Below, in pieces: positions 1 to 9,563 of a DNA stretch of 64,000 nucleotides. The position numbers and the translations under genes were made by a program. This stretch comes from Vicia villosa. Its lineage: Eukaryota > Streptophyta > Magnoliopsida > Fabales > Fabaceae. The stretch covers positions 1 through 64,000 of the forward strand of contig NW_026706278.1 in the NCBI RefSeq assembly GCF_029867415.1, read 5' to 3'. The notes under the pieces were generated by a model. It searched no databases and was not told the origin of the DNA. It worked only from the letters and a program-made list of their open reading frames with translations. Position 1 is the first letter of the stretch. Each line of letters opens with the position of its first letter.

Positions 1-1038
1 TATCGAAGAACAATCCAACCGACTTGTGGTGGAAGTTCAAGTACTCCAAGATTCAAGTTTTATTTCCGATTTATATTATCCAGGTTTCTATTTACCGCTT
101 TAATTATTATTATTATTATTATTATTGCATGATATATTATATGCCAATTAATATGCCTAATATTATGAACCGAATTTATTTATGCATGTTTAACCATATT
201 AATATGTCTGGCTAATTTATTTAGATATCGGTATGTAAAGTAAGTTAACCGTGGGATCCGAAATAAATTGGCTTAATTATGTTTTATTAAATATCACTTG
301 TTTTTGGTTTGTATGTCTAATTTAATTAGTAAGTCTTAAAACCAATAGAGCGAAAGTTTGAGGGCTTAAGACGGTCAAAGGTTAAAATCCATAGAGCGAA
401 AGTTTGAGATCTTTAACCAGATAGTAGACATAGGACATTAGTTTTAAGGATGGCGAAAGCGTATTAGAACTAATTAGAACTTATTTACTTTCAAAAAGTG
501 TTTTTATACCCGCGCGGGATGGCGAAAGCGTACGTTAGGGATATTAGCATGTTCCGAGTCAACAGAGCGAGAGTTTGAGATTAGGAGATTTAAATAGATA
601 ACGACTTCATAAAACAAGCATTTTATTAACTATATTGTTTTCAAAAAGCGTTTCTAAATCTAATGGGATGGCGAAAGCGTACATTAGGATTAGGATAGTA
701 GTCTGAATCAACAGAGCGAAAGTTTGAGACGAGGATTTTTAATCAATTGGAATTAGTAAAGATTTTTAATTTAATTATGCAAAAGCCAATGGACCTTCGG
801 ATTACCTTTAGTTAAACGAAATACATACTGATACTTGTCTTTTATTATTATTCTTTATTTTCTCACAATCACTTTCCCTTAGGAACAATCAAAATTTTAG
901 TACTCCTAGCTTTACATAGTAACCTTAGATAACGGTAGATCGATTCATAGTCCCTGTGGATTCGATATCTTTTAAAACTACACGACACGACTGTGCACTT
1001 GCAGTTACCAGATTTATAGACACGTAAAGTCGCGATCA
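1..1038 (+). repeat. 5' LTR of element A (3' part only)
   Basis: It matches 5052-6133 closely and ends ...CGCGATCA, six bases before the primer site. It carries a TTA microsatellite near 105-125 and a run of short GCGAAAG-containing motifs at 350, 396, 453, 522, 567 (GCGAGAG), 671 and 716. About half of the LTR lies upstream of the window, judging from the 1994-bp 3' copy. Confidence 0.85.
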
Positions 1039-1044
1039 AGTTTT

Positions 1045-1061
1045 TGGCGCCGTTGCCGGGG
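1045..1061 (+). other. Primer binding site, tRNA-Asp type
   Basis: TGGCGCCGTTGCCGGGG is complementary to the 3' end, with CCA, of plant cytosolic tRNA-Asp. That primer is typical of Athila-like Ty3/gypsy elements. It starts six bases after the LTR end. The same site occurs in element C on the minus strand (29520-29536). Confidence 0.85.
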
Positions 1062-1145
1062 ACTATTCAAGTCGATATCGTAACTCGTTGTTACACCGTA
1101 GAGACTAAGGCATTATTTTTTTTTTCTTTCTTTTCATTTACTACT

Positions 1146-2768
1146 ATGTATCACCCAAACTTTTTCTATAACCCCCACTCCCAGTATTTCGAGGAATCAC
1201 CTGGATCCTATAAATCCGATCTCGAAATACTATTGGAGAATTTCAATGCTGCGCCACCAATTCATTCTCACCCAAATTACCTCTGCAACTCCCAATCTCA
1301 ACATTTCGAGGAACCACAAGAAACCTACAATCCAAACCTCGAAACATTAATTGGGGATTACAATTCGACTCTAGCTTATCCTCAACCGAATTCCCTCTAC
1401 AATCACCAATCCCAACATTTTGAGGAACCACAAGAATTTTATAATCCCAACCATACCCATCCTCAACCGAATTTCCTCTACGATCACCATAATCAATATT
1501 TTGAGGAGTCTCCAGAACCCCATAAATCCGACCTCGAAATGATAATGGAAAATTTTAATGAAACATCTATGATGACAAGGAACTTTGTGGAAACACAAAA
1601 TGCGATGCTAACCTACTTCGAGGAACCACAAGAATCCTATAACTCTAACCTTGAAGCATCAATAGAGGATTTCAATACAACGCAAACTTATCATCAACTG
1701 AATTTCCTCTACGATCACCACGCCCAACATTTCGAGGAGTCGCAAGATTATCATAAATCCAACCTCGAGATCTTAATGGAGGAATTCATTGAAGCACAAA
1801 CTCTCTCTAGGCTAGAATCTATGATGGCGAAGCACTTTGAGGAAACACAAAATGCAACGCTAGCTCCCTTTGAAGAACCTCAAGAATCCCATAATTTTAA
1901 CTTCGAAATATCAATGGAGGATTCCGACGAGACGCTAACTCACTCTAGATTAGAAGCCATGATGGAGCACTTTGTAGAAACCCAAACCGTCCAAAACCAA
2001 GAGTTTATCAAACAAAGTATTCAAAACAATGAAATCCTTAGGCAACTGACAACTATGGTTGAATCCCTCGCGACTCACAACATGGCGTTAGATACTCAAA
2101 TCGCCCAACTTGAACAAAAGCCACTAGGAGACTTACTTGAGGAGTATATTGGCACAACCATTAGTGAAGAACAAATTGAAATGCCTGAGGAGAGTAATAA
2201 TGAGATTGAGGAGAGTGATTATGAGATTGAAGAGAGTGATAATGTGGTTGAAGAGATTTCTAGTGAGAAAAGAGTGGAGATTGAGAAAAATCCACCAACA
2301 CTATCTGAAAGGGAGGTTGTAGAAGAGGTAGAGAGGGAAACACCTATTGTTATTCCTCTTCCCTATACCCCACCGATTTCTTTCCCGCAAAGTTTTGTGG
2401 AAGCTATGGTAGACTCCAAATCCATAATGTATGTGAAGATATTGGAAAATATCCACACTACTGCACCCCTATTTGAAGTCTTGCATAAAAAGAGAAATTT
2501 AAACGACCATGAAACTAAGGATATCGTTAGTGATAAGAGGGGAAGGTTAATATTTGAGGTGGTGGATAATATCACTAAGCCCGAACTTGAAAAGCTGATA
2601 CTTAGGATCGATCCAGAACCGCCACCACGATTTCAAAAGAATGAACCACCCCACAGAAGAAAGAAAAGAAAAGGTGAGGGATATGTGAGATGGCTTGATA
2701 AATGGCCATGGAAAACGAGGTTTACTAAAAGTTCAACCGAGGAGTCATTCTCGAGAGAACCACCTTGA
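1146..2768 (+). CDS. Uncharacterised repeat-rich acidic ORF of element A
   Basis: The first ATG after the primer site opens a 540-codon frame; the same frame is open back to 1044 but without an ATG. Residues 1 to about 270 consist of about eight degenerate repeats of 25-55 residues. Each centres on a block like HFEEPQE followed by a K/N-S-D/N-LE stretch, and tyrosine/asparagine-rich linkers (for example PNFLYDHH) join them. The middle is glutamine/glutamate-rich and probably helical. Residues from about 340 to 420 are very acidic. The C-terminal 60 residues are basic and proline-rich (RRKKRKG, then RWLDKWPWK), plausibly nucleic-acid binding or nuclear targeting. There is no zinc knuckle and no protease or RT motif. 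A homologue of 499 residues is in element C, so the frame is kept in two copies and is probably coding. It sits where gag normally starts and may be a structural protein, but I do not recognise it. Confidence 0.7.
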   Translation: MYHPNFFYNPHSQYFEESPGSYKSDLEILLENFNAAPPIHSHPNYLCNSQSQHFEEPQETYNPNLETLIGDYNSTLAYPQPNSLYNHQSQHFEEPQEFYNPNHTHPQPNFLYDHHNQYFEESPEPHKSDLEMIMENFNETSMMTRNFVETQNAMLTYFEEPQESYNSNLEASIEDFNTTQTYHQLNFLYDHHAQHFEESQDYHKSNLEILMEEFIEAQTLSRLESMMAKHFEETQNATLAPFEEPQESHNFNFEISMEDSDETLTHSRLEAMMEHFVETQTVQNQEFIKQSIQNNEILRQLTTMVESLATHNMALDTQIAQLEQKPLGDLLEEYIGTTISEEQIEMPEESNNEIEESDYEIEESDNVVEEISSEKRVEIEKNPPTLSEREVVEEVERETPIVIPLPYTPPISFPQSFVEAMVDSKSIMYVKILENIHTTAPLFEVLHKKRNLNDHETKDIVSDKRGRLIFEVVDNITKPELEKLILRIDPEPPPRFQKNEPPHRRKKRKGEGYVRWLDKWPWKTRFTKSSTEESFSREPP

Positions 2769-2786
2769 GTGCTTGCACTATTAAGC

Positions 2787-2834
2787 CGTCGAGCTATCGA
2801 CGTTAAACAAAGCGCTGCGTGGGAGGCAACCCAC
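2787..2834 (+). promoter_or_regulatory. Conserved two-hairpin block after the element A stop codon
   Basis: Eighteen bases after the stop are CGTCGA-GCTA-TCGACG (2787-2802; perfect 6-bp stem) and then GTGGG-AGGCAA-CCCAC (2819-2834; 5-bp stem). They are separated by a linker containing AAACAAAGCGCT. The same two stems follow the ORF in element C and the pol stop in element B1 at nearly the same distance. That conservation points to a functional RNA structure; its role is unknown. Confidence 0.6.
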
Positions 2835-4106
2835 GAGTTTTCAGTTTAATGTTTTCCTTTTATCGTTTGAACTTGCAGATAATAAAGATATGGATCGCTT
2901 GTCACGTCTCGGCCATATCTAGGCGAAAAATCTATAGACGATCATCTCAAAGATGAATGGGTCTCCACGCACATTCCTACGAGTGTTGCTGCTGGTGGTG
3001 ACACCGTTGATGAGCATGATAGGAGAAGATATTTCCTCCGGACGCGGAGCAGATTTGGTTGTGATAGCCCGCCGGTTGCATCCATATAGGTTCTGTCTTT
3101 TCTTCTCCACCTTAGATCGAAACATTGAGGACAATGTTTGGTTTAAGTGTGGGGGAGAAGCTTTACCGCTTTCATTTATTACTTTATTGTCTTCTAGTTG
3201 TGTTGTTGAGTCTTTATATGTGATTTTCAGTTGCTATTGAATTTCCCATGAAATTTAAAATTTTTAACCTCCAACCAAAAATTTAAATTTTGACACATGG
3301 TATGCACACTCTGAAAGTATAGAGGTTGTCACACTTTAGGCATTGTTAGAAAGACTTGGAGATGTTTCAACAACATCGATACCATCCTGACACCCTAAAC
3401 CCCCTCATTATGTGATATCAATTTGGATGCCCATTATGTCGATACCTTAGGCTCAAGTTTTCAAAGTAGCTCTTAAGTAGTTTATATTAGCAGTCGGCAC
3501 CATCTTAAGCACAAACTACGTAGGGAGTCGATGAATATAAGTGAATGATCCTGTTTTTTTTTAAATGATTTAATTGGAGAATAACCTTCTAAGTTAGGTG
3601 ACTCTCACCCGGTCATTTAGCCCAATGGCTGTTAAGCCAATAAGGATTTAATAATTAGAACCCACTGTTGGTTGGCCTAGAGGTCACTGGTACTGGGCTT
3701 GGTAGGGTGGACTACGGTCCGATCCCCCGCAACCGCAGTTGGGAAAATGGGGCTGCACCACTTAAAAACCAGAACCCCGTGCTAAAGAAAAGAAAAGGAT
3801 CATAGTCGCTAACCGATTTCCCTACTATGTGCGTGTACGGATAACGGGCTTAATGTGATTGCGCTTGAATGAAAAGAGTGAAACGAAAAACAAGAGATAT
3901 AGGTTGAGTTATAATGGCATAATTCGAATTGGTTTATATAAGGAGGGAGTTTTTGACATTGTGTCGTTACGGTATCCTTGGTGTTGGCATTTAGTACCTA
4001 TCGATCTAACCTTAGCCTAGTAACCACGTATGACTAGGAGTCGTGTCGTGCCTTTGTTTCAAAGACTTTGCTTAATCATTTTCTTTTACCGTGTGGTTGA
4101 TTGCAT
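2835..4106 (+). other. Non-coding 3' region of element A
   Basis: No credible ORF is present. The region has conserved stretches shared with the opposite-strand element C (26727-27944) and more distantly with B (for example the block around 3490-3535, matched at 7740-7800). A first polypurine module lies at 3127-3157. A gene-like reading at 2953-3240 lacks support and is treated as non-coding. Confidence 0.6.
3127..3157 (+). other. Internal polypurine module, element A
   Basis: GAGGACAATG, then GTTTAAGTGTGGGGGAG. It is nearly the same as the module directly before the 3' LTR (4107-4139) but lies about 1 kb upstream. It could be an additional plus-strand priming site or a relic of an ancestral element end. 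Confidence 0.55.
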
Positions 4107-4139
4107 GAGGACAAGCAATGGTTTAAGTGAGGGGGTATT
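4107..4139 (+). other. Terminal polypurine tract, element A
   Basis: GAGGACAAGC, then GTTTAAGTGAGGGGGTATT, directly abutting the LTR start TGATAACACG at 4140. This is the expected position for the plus-strand primer. Confidence 0.8.
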
Positions 4140-4443
4140 TGATAACACGAAAATGTATCACATATTTGGCTTGATTTACATATATTATTTCCCTATTTTA
4201 TCTTAATTATGTTGCTTTATGTTGGTATTTTGCTGGTATTTCCATTGTTTTATGTTTTATGTTCGTTTTGAGGACTATTTGTGAAAAGGAGAAGAAATGG
4301 AGCTAAAATGACTACTAATTGTGCCTAAAAGATGAAAAATGGGTGCTGAAGTAAAAAGGAGGTGCAAAGAAAACCCAATTGTGCAAAGATGCAAGCCCAA
4401 ACCAAAAAGAATGAAGAAATGAAAATAATAAATATATATATAA

Positions 4444-4493
<50 letters not shown>

Positions 4494-6133
4494 GTGGGCC
4501 CATGGTTCATTTATATATATTTTATATATACATGTATATATAAATGAAGTGACTAACGTCACTTTTATATATAATGTGATTTGTGATGTAGCTAAAAGGG
4601 GGAGACGCCCGTCTCCTAAAAAATAGGGGGCCACGTCTCCTTTTGGGGACGTCCGTCTCCTGTATTTTAGGGGGCCACGTCTCCTAGTGGAAACGCCCGT
4701 CTCCCTATTTTTCTCAACTACACACGTTTTCAGTCTCTTCTGCGCAGTCAAGTAGTGTTCCTATAATTGAGGAGAAAAAAGGGGACCAGCTAGAATGAGC
4801 AGTTACCACAAAGAGCACTATATAAAGAACTGGATATTCACGTAAAAGTTGTTGGACCATGCTTTGTCCCAGCCACAGTTTTTCTTCTGCATTTTTATTC
4901 CAGCATTTTATTTCCAGCAATTGTTTTCTATTTTGTTTATCTTTTGTCACAACAATTTCTACACCGGAAATTGTTGTGAACTTTTAACTAGATCTAACCT
5001 TACGTTAGATCATAGTATTTTATTTCCTTGTTTTTATTTGATCGAATAATTTATCGAAGAACAATCCAACCGACTTGTGGTGGAAGTTCAAGTACTCCAA
5101 GATTCAAGTTTTATTTCCGATTTATATTATCCAGGTTTCTATTTACCGCTTTAATTATTATTATTATTATTATTGCATGATATATTATATGCCAATTAAT
5201 ATGCCTAATATTATGAACCGAATTTATTTATGCATGTTTAACCATATTAATATGTCTGGCTAATTTATTTAGATATCGGTATGTAAAGTAAGTTAACCGT
5301 GGGATCCGAAATAAATTGGCTTAATTATGTTTTATTAAATATCACTTGTTTTTGGTTTGTATGTCTAATTTAATTAGTAAGTCTTAAAACCAATAGAGCG
5401 AAAGTTTGAGGGCTTAAGACGGTCAAAGGTTAAAACCAATAGAGCGAAAGTTTGAGGGCTTAAGACGGTCAAAGGTTAAAATCAATAGAGCGAAAGTTTG
5501 AGGACTTTAACTGGATAGTAGACATAGGACATTAGTTTTAAGGATGGCGAAAGCGTATTAGAACTAATTAGAACTTATTTACTTTCAAAAAACGTTTTTA
5601 TACCCGCGCGGGATGGCGAAAGCGTACGTTAGGGTTATTAGCTTGCTCCGATTCAACAGAGCGAAAGTTTGAGATTAGGAGATTTAAATAGATAACAACC
5701 TCGTAAAATAGGCATTTTATTAATTACATTGTTTCCAAAAAGCTCTTCTAAAATCTAATGGGATGGCGAAAGCGTACATTAGGATTAGGATAGTAGTCTG
5801 AATCAACAGAGCGAAAGTTTGAGACGAGGATTTTTAATCAATTGGAATTAATAAAGATTTTTAATTTAATTATGCAAAAGCCAATGGACCTTCGGATTAC
5901 CTTTAGTTAAACGAAATACATACTGATACCTGTCTTTTATTATTATTCTTTATTTTCTCACAATCACTTTTCCTTAGGAACAATCGAAATTTTAGTACTC
6001 CTAGCTTTACATAGTAACCTTAGATAACGGTAGATCGATTCATAGTCCCTGTGGATTCGATATCTTTTAAAACTACACGACACGACTGTGCACTTGCAGT
6101 TACCAGATTTATAGACACGTAAAGTCGCGATCA
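4140..6133 (+). repeat. 3' LTR of element A (1994 bp, mosaic)
   Basis: It starts TGATAACACG and ends CGCGATCA. It contains an AT microsatellite (about 4431-4490), three GAGACG/CGTCTC-type palindromes (4601-4616, 4645-4660, 4689-4704) and the GCGAAAG motif array. One motif-bearing unit near 5390-5480 is present one extra time compared with the 5' LTR. Several blocks match the B2 LTR rather than the A 5' LTR (for example around 5500-5530, 5630-5650, 5700-5750 and 5930-5990), so it looks recombinant. The next eight bases (AGTTTTTG, 6134-6141) are what follows a 5' LTR, so this copy may have ended up downstream of the ORF by recombination. Confidence 0.8.
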
Positions 6134-6142
6134 AGTTTTTGT

Positions 6143-7171
6143 CAAAAATAAGTGATAATTAATAAAACATAATTTAAGCCAACTTATTTCGGATCCCTAC
6201 GGTTAACTTACTTTACATACCGACACCTTTAGTAATTTAGCCAGACATATTAATATGATTAATCATGCATAAATCGGTTCGGTTCATAATAATAGACATA
6301 TTAAATGGCATATAATATATCATGCAATAATAATATAAATAAAGGCGGTAAATAAAAAAAACCTGAATTAAAATAAATCTGAATTGAATTGAATCTTGAA
6401 GTACTCGAACTTCCACCACAGGTTGGCTGGATCGTTCTTCGGAATTTAAATGGCAGAAAATAAAAACAATGAAATAAAACGATAAATCTAACGTAAGGCT
6501 AGATCTACGAAAAGTTCACAACAATTTCCAGTGTAGAAATCGTTGTGAGAAAATAAACGGTTAAATGAAAGTAGAATAAGGAAAAGCAGTTCGCGGTACA
6601 ATTTCGGCAGCACTTCGTTGGCAGGAAATCGGACCCTTGGAAGTGAGGTAGCAGGTCCTATTTATAGGAGAGGTTTTGCTGTGACGTTGCGTGAAAAGAG
6701 GAGACTTTGCAGACTGGGTGTGGAGACGTGCGTCTCCGATTCTTCAGGAAGACTGGGTGCAGGACTTGAGACGTGCGTCTCAAGTGGAGAAAATCTAGGA
6801 GCAGTTGGAGACGGGCGTCTCCTCTTGGTGACGTGGCAGAAGAACGTTGGAGACGTGCGTCTCCACTTGCTGGGAAGGTTTGGGCCACGCGCCTTTGGTT
6901 CCATAGTGGGCTGGACTGTCTCTTTTGGGCCTTTTGGGTCCTAATTGCACCCCTCTTTCACTTCAGCACTCCTTTTTCATCTTTTAGGCATAAATATTGG
7001 TCATTTAAGCTCCATTTTCTTTCCTTTTCGCAAATAGTCGTAATTAGAGTGTAAAACCTGAAACAAAGCAAATACTCGCGTAATATCATAATAAATTAAC
7101 ATAATAAACGGAAAATGCTATAAATATCTATGGATTTTAAGCTAAATATACGATATAAAATCGTGTTATCA
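6143..7171 (-). repeat. 3' LTR of B1, truncated
   Basis: On the minus strand it starts TGATAACACG at 7171 right after a purine tract, and it matches 13163-14191. About 730 bp of the LTR end are missing relative to B2 (1762 bp). It contains four palindromes with GAGACG/CGTCTC arms at 6722-6737, 6765-6784, 6807-6822 and 6849-6864. The short reading frames here (for example 6618-6944) run through these palindromes and are not genes. Confidence 0.8.
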
Positions 7172-8204
7172 AATTCCCCCAGACTTGAACCTTTGCTTGT
7201 CCTCAAGCAAAATAATAAGATAAAGATAAATGAAACACACTTCCACCACGTCGTTCGGTCATACTCAGCTACATAGTGTTCTTATTTGAAAATAATGATA
7301 ATGAACCTAGCAATAAACCTATAGTAACAACACTTAAACAACTCCTAGTATGCATACCAATCCGAATCATGCCATTATAGCTCGACCTATTTGACTTGTC
7401 ATCATGTTTCACCCTTTTCATTCGCGCGCAATTACATTAAGCCCATTATCTTGACACGCACATAGCAGAGTAGTCGGTTAGTGACTATGATCTTTCTCAT
7501 GGAGTTCTGGCACAATATGTGGTATACTCCTTAGCATTCACTTGTAGATTGTGGGGAATCGGACAATAGTCCTTCCTACCAAGTTCATTACCAGATGACT
7601 TCTGAACCAATCGACAGTGAGTTTTTTAAATTCTTTGTATTTGAGATTTGCGACCGTTAGGTTAAATGATCTTGTGAGGATCACCTTACTTAGTAGGCAC
7701 ATTTCTTCTTATGGTTGAACACATAATTATTATTATGAGGATCATACACTTATATTCATCGGCTCTCTGCGTAGTTTGTATCTAAGACGGTGCCGACTGC
7801 TAGAATAAACTACTAAGGGTTATTTCAAAACTTAAAGTCGGTGGTTTTGGTATAACGGGTATTCAAATTGGTTACGCATACTCGGGGGTTTTAGAGTGTT
7901 GGGACAATAAGGATATTGACTATATTCAGTTTCAGTGCGTTGAGTGTTTGAGTAGCTTTGTATTTCTCGAACGTGTGGGGTTTGCGTTTATCGTAAAATT
8001 TTTGTTATGGCTCAAGAAAATGGAAGAAATTGAAATAACTACGGAATTATACATATAAGACTTAAATTCCATAAATATTCTTTATTGAATTTGAAAAACA
8101 TTACAAGGAAGGGAAATAACTGAAGGGAAAAATAAAACTAAAGGAAATAGAAATAATACGACTCCCCCAGACTTAGATGATGCAATGTCCTCAGTGCATA
8201 AGAA
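7172..8204 (-). other. Non-coding 3' region of B1 with two polypurine modules
   Basis: On the minus strand a purine module at 8161-8193 (AAGTCTGGGGGAGT, preceded by a GAGGACATTGC-like block) follows the ORF stop. A second at 7172-7205 (GAGGACAAGC..., then AAGTCTGGGGGAATT) abuts the LTR. Between them lies about 1 kb without a credible ORF, including a block related to the 3' region of element A. Confidence 0.6.
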
Positions 8205-9563
8205 CTACTCCTCATCGTTGCAGTTTCGAGAACTGCTCGCGCCTCTTGTACGAACACGGCGACGTCTATCAGGAGAGTCATTCACACGAATGTCAAGATC
8301 ATGCAAATATGTAGCAATTTCAGCGTATTGACTTTCGTTCCTAATAGCATAGTCACGGTGCTCCTGTTGCATCTCTCGGATGAGCCTAATTGTTTCAGTT
8401 TGGTTTGTCTGCATAGCTTGAACGAGTTGATCTTGGCGTTGAATAGCAGCATACATGGCTTCAAGAGTGATAGGCGGAGGGTTGTTTGGAGGAGGTTGGT
8501 TGACATCAGCTTGCCCTTGGTTGAGTTCTTCTTCATTGGCATCCATAGGTTCATTAGGATGTTCTTGTTGGTCATCTTGAGGGTTGTCTTCAATAAGCTT
8601 CCAACGTTGAACATAACGGATGTTGATTCTTTCAGGGCATGGAAGGATGACATAAGGAATAGGAACTTTGTTGACGACCAAAGTGTAACGGCCATCATGG
8701 CGGGGTGAAACCAAGTGGGAATCGCGGCAGTAGGTGAGATCGAGTGACTGAGCAGGCTTCATGAGATGTGAGAGTGAGAGGAGCTCGTCACCAAGACCTA
8801 AAGCACAGGCCAAGGTAGTAATAATGCCTCCAAGCAAGAATGGATTTGTAGCGGGGGCGTTAACTAAACCTTGGATGTGTTGGAACATAAACGGTGCGGC
8901 ATTGAAACGGATATTGTTAAGCGCACAGTAAAGGAAAAATAATTCATTTTGGTTTACCTTGTGGTTGTTGGATCTCGCAAAAATAGTATGCCCCAAAACA
9001 CGTTGAAAATAACGTATAGCGGGGTTTTGAATGTGGGAAGCATGGAGAGCCCTCCAACCGGTAGGATTTTCTCCAGTTAGATGGAACCAAAATTCAAAAG
9101 CGAGTTCCTCCCAAGATCGACCATTGAGTTCTTGAAAGATTGAGCGGTGAGCAATTGGTGCATGATTAAAATGCAAATATGAAGCTACGACATCTTGATC
9201 TAGAGCATATTCACGGTTGAACATCCGGAATTGGATGCTACCGGTTGAGAGTGGTTGATTAGAGGGAGTGTCGTAGTTGAAAGAACTCAAAAATTCTAAG
9301 ACGAGCGGCTCATAAGTAGGTACGGGTTCGGTACAAAGATGGTGGAGGCTAGATTTAGTGAGCAAACGGGTAACACCATCAATGAGACCCAGAGTTTCTA
9401 GACACTCGGTGTTCACAAATTTTGTGGGAACAACCGAACGTTCGTAGAAAGCGACGTATTTTATTCGTTGAGCATCATTGTCGTCATCTCGGAAGATAAT
9501 GTTTGAAAGGTCGGGAGGTGGTCTCTCGGGACGCTCACTACGGATTAATGAACGTGGAGGCAT
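8205..9563 (-). CDS. Athila-type post-pol ORF, second copy
   Basis: A 452-residue frame from an ATG at 9563. Its core, residues about 85-270, has the pattern of proteins encoded after pol in Athila elements (ATHILA ORF-1 / putative plant transposon protein type, identified from memory). Visible blocks include LVLEFLSSFNY, then GSIQFRMFNREYALDQD, then FWFHLTGENPTGW, then HIQNPAIRYFQRVLGHTIF, then NELFFLYCALNN. The tail from about 330 is acidic and glutamine/asparagine/proline-rich, then helical, ending in an arginine-rich segment (SPDRRRRVRTRG). I see no signal peptide or clear membrane span, so calling it an envelope is not supported. It is a paralogue of the ORF at 10348-11736. The B2 copy carries a stop. 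Confidence 0.75.
   Translation of the reverse strand: MPPRSLIRSERPERPPPDLSNIIFRDDDNDAQRIKYVAFYERSVVPTKFVNTECLETLGLIDGVTRLLTKSSLHHLCTEPVPTYEPLVLEFLSSFNYDTPSNQPLSTGSIQFRMFNREYALDQDVVASYLHFNHAPIAHRSIFQELNGRSWEELAFEFWFHLTGENPTGWRALHASHIQNPAIRYFQRVLGHTIFARSNNHKVNQNELFFLYCALNNIRFNAAPFMFQHIQGLVNAPATNPFLLGGIITTLACALGLGDELLSLSHLMKPAQSLDLTYCRDSHLVSPRHDGRYTLVVNKVPIPYVILPCPERINIRYVQRWKLIEDNPQDDQQEHPNEPMDANEEELNQGQADVNQPPPNNPPPITLEAMYAAIQRQDQLVQAMQTNQTETIRLIREMQQEHRDYAIRNESQYAEIATYLHDLDIRVNDSPDRRRRVRTRGASSSRNCNDEE

Larger units (their letters stand above)
1..6133 (+). mobile_element. Element A: non-autonomous LTR retrotransposon (Athila-related)
   Basis: The sequence at 1-1038 recurs at 5052-6133 and the two copies bracket one ORF, so this reads as 5' LTR, interior, 3' LTR. 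The interior, about 3.1 kb, has a tRNA-Asp-type primer site just after the 5' LTR and a purine tract just before the 3' LTR. No protease, reverse transcriptase, RNase H or integrase motif is visible in any frame, so it should depend on another element for movement. The 3' non-coding part resembles that of neighbouring element B on the other strand, which makes B a candidate helper family. The 5' end lies outside the window, so its target duplication cannot be checked. Confidence 0.85.

Noticed and set aside
24..215. Tyrosine-rich short frame, repeated at 5075-5263, 6237-6419, 13257-13439 and 30365-30550
   Set aside because: It follows the TTA microsatellite inside the LTRs; copy number reflects LTR copies, not a gene.
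2953..3240. 95-codon frame in the 3' region of A and a 71-codon antisense frame
   Set aside because: No homologous open frame of the same length in C; lies in non-coding 3' sequence with a polypurine module.
4275..4751. 158-codon frame with long IYIYIY stretch
   Set aside because: Microsatellite translation in the LTR.
6618..6944. 108-codon frame and antisense partners (also 13638-13964)
   Set aside because: Runs through LTR palindromes, so both strands stay open by symmetry.
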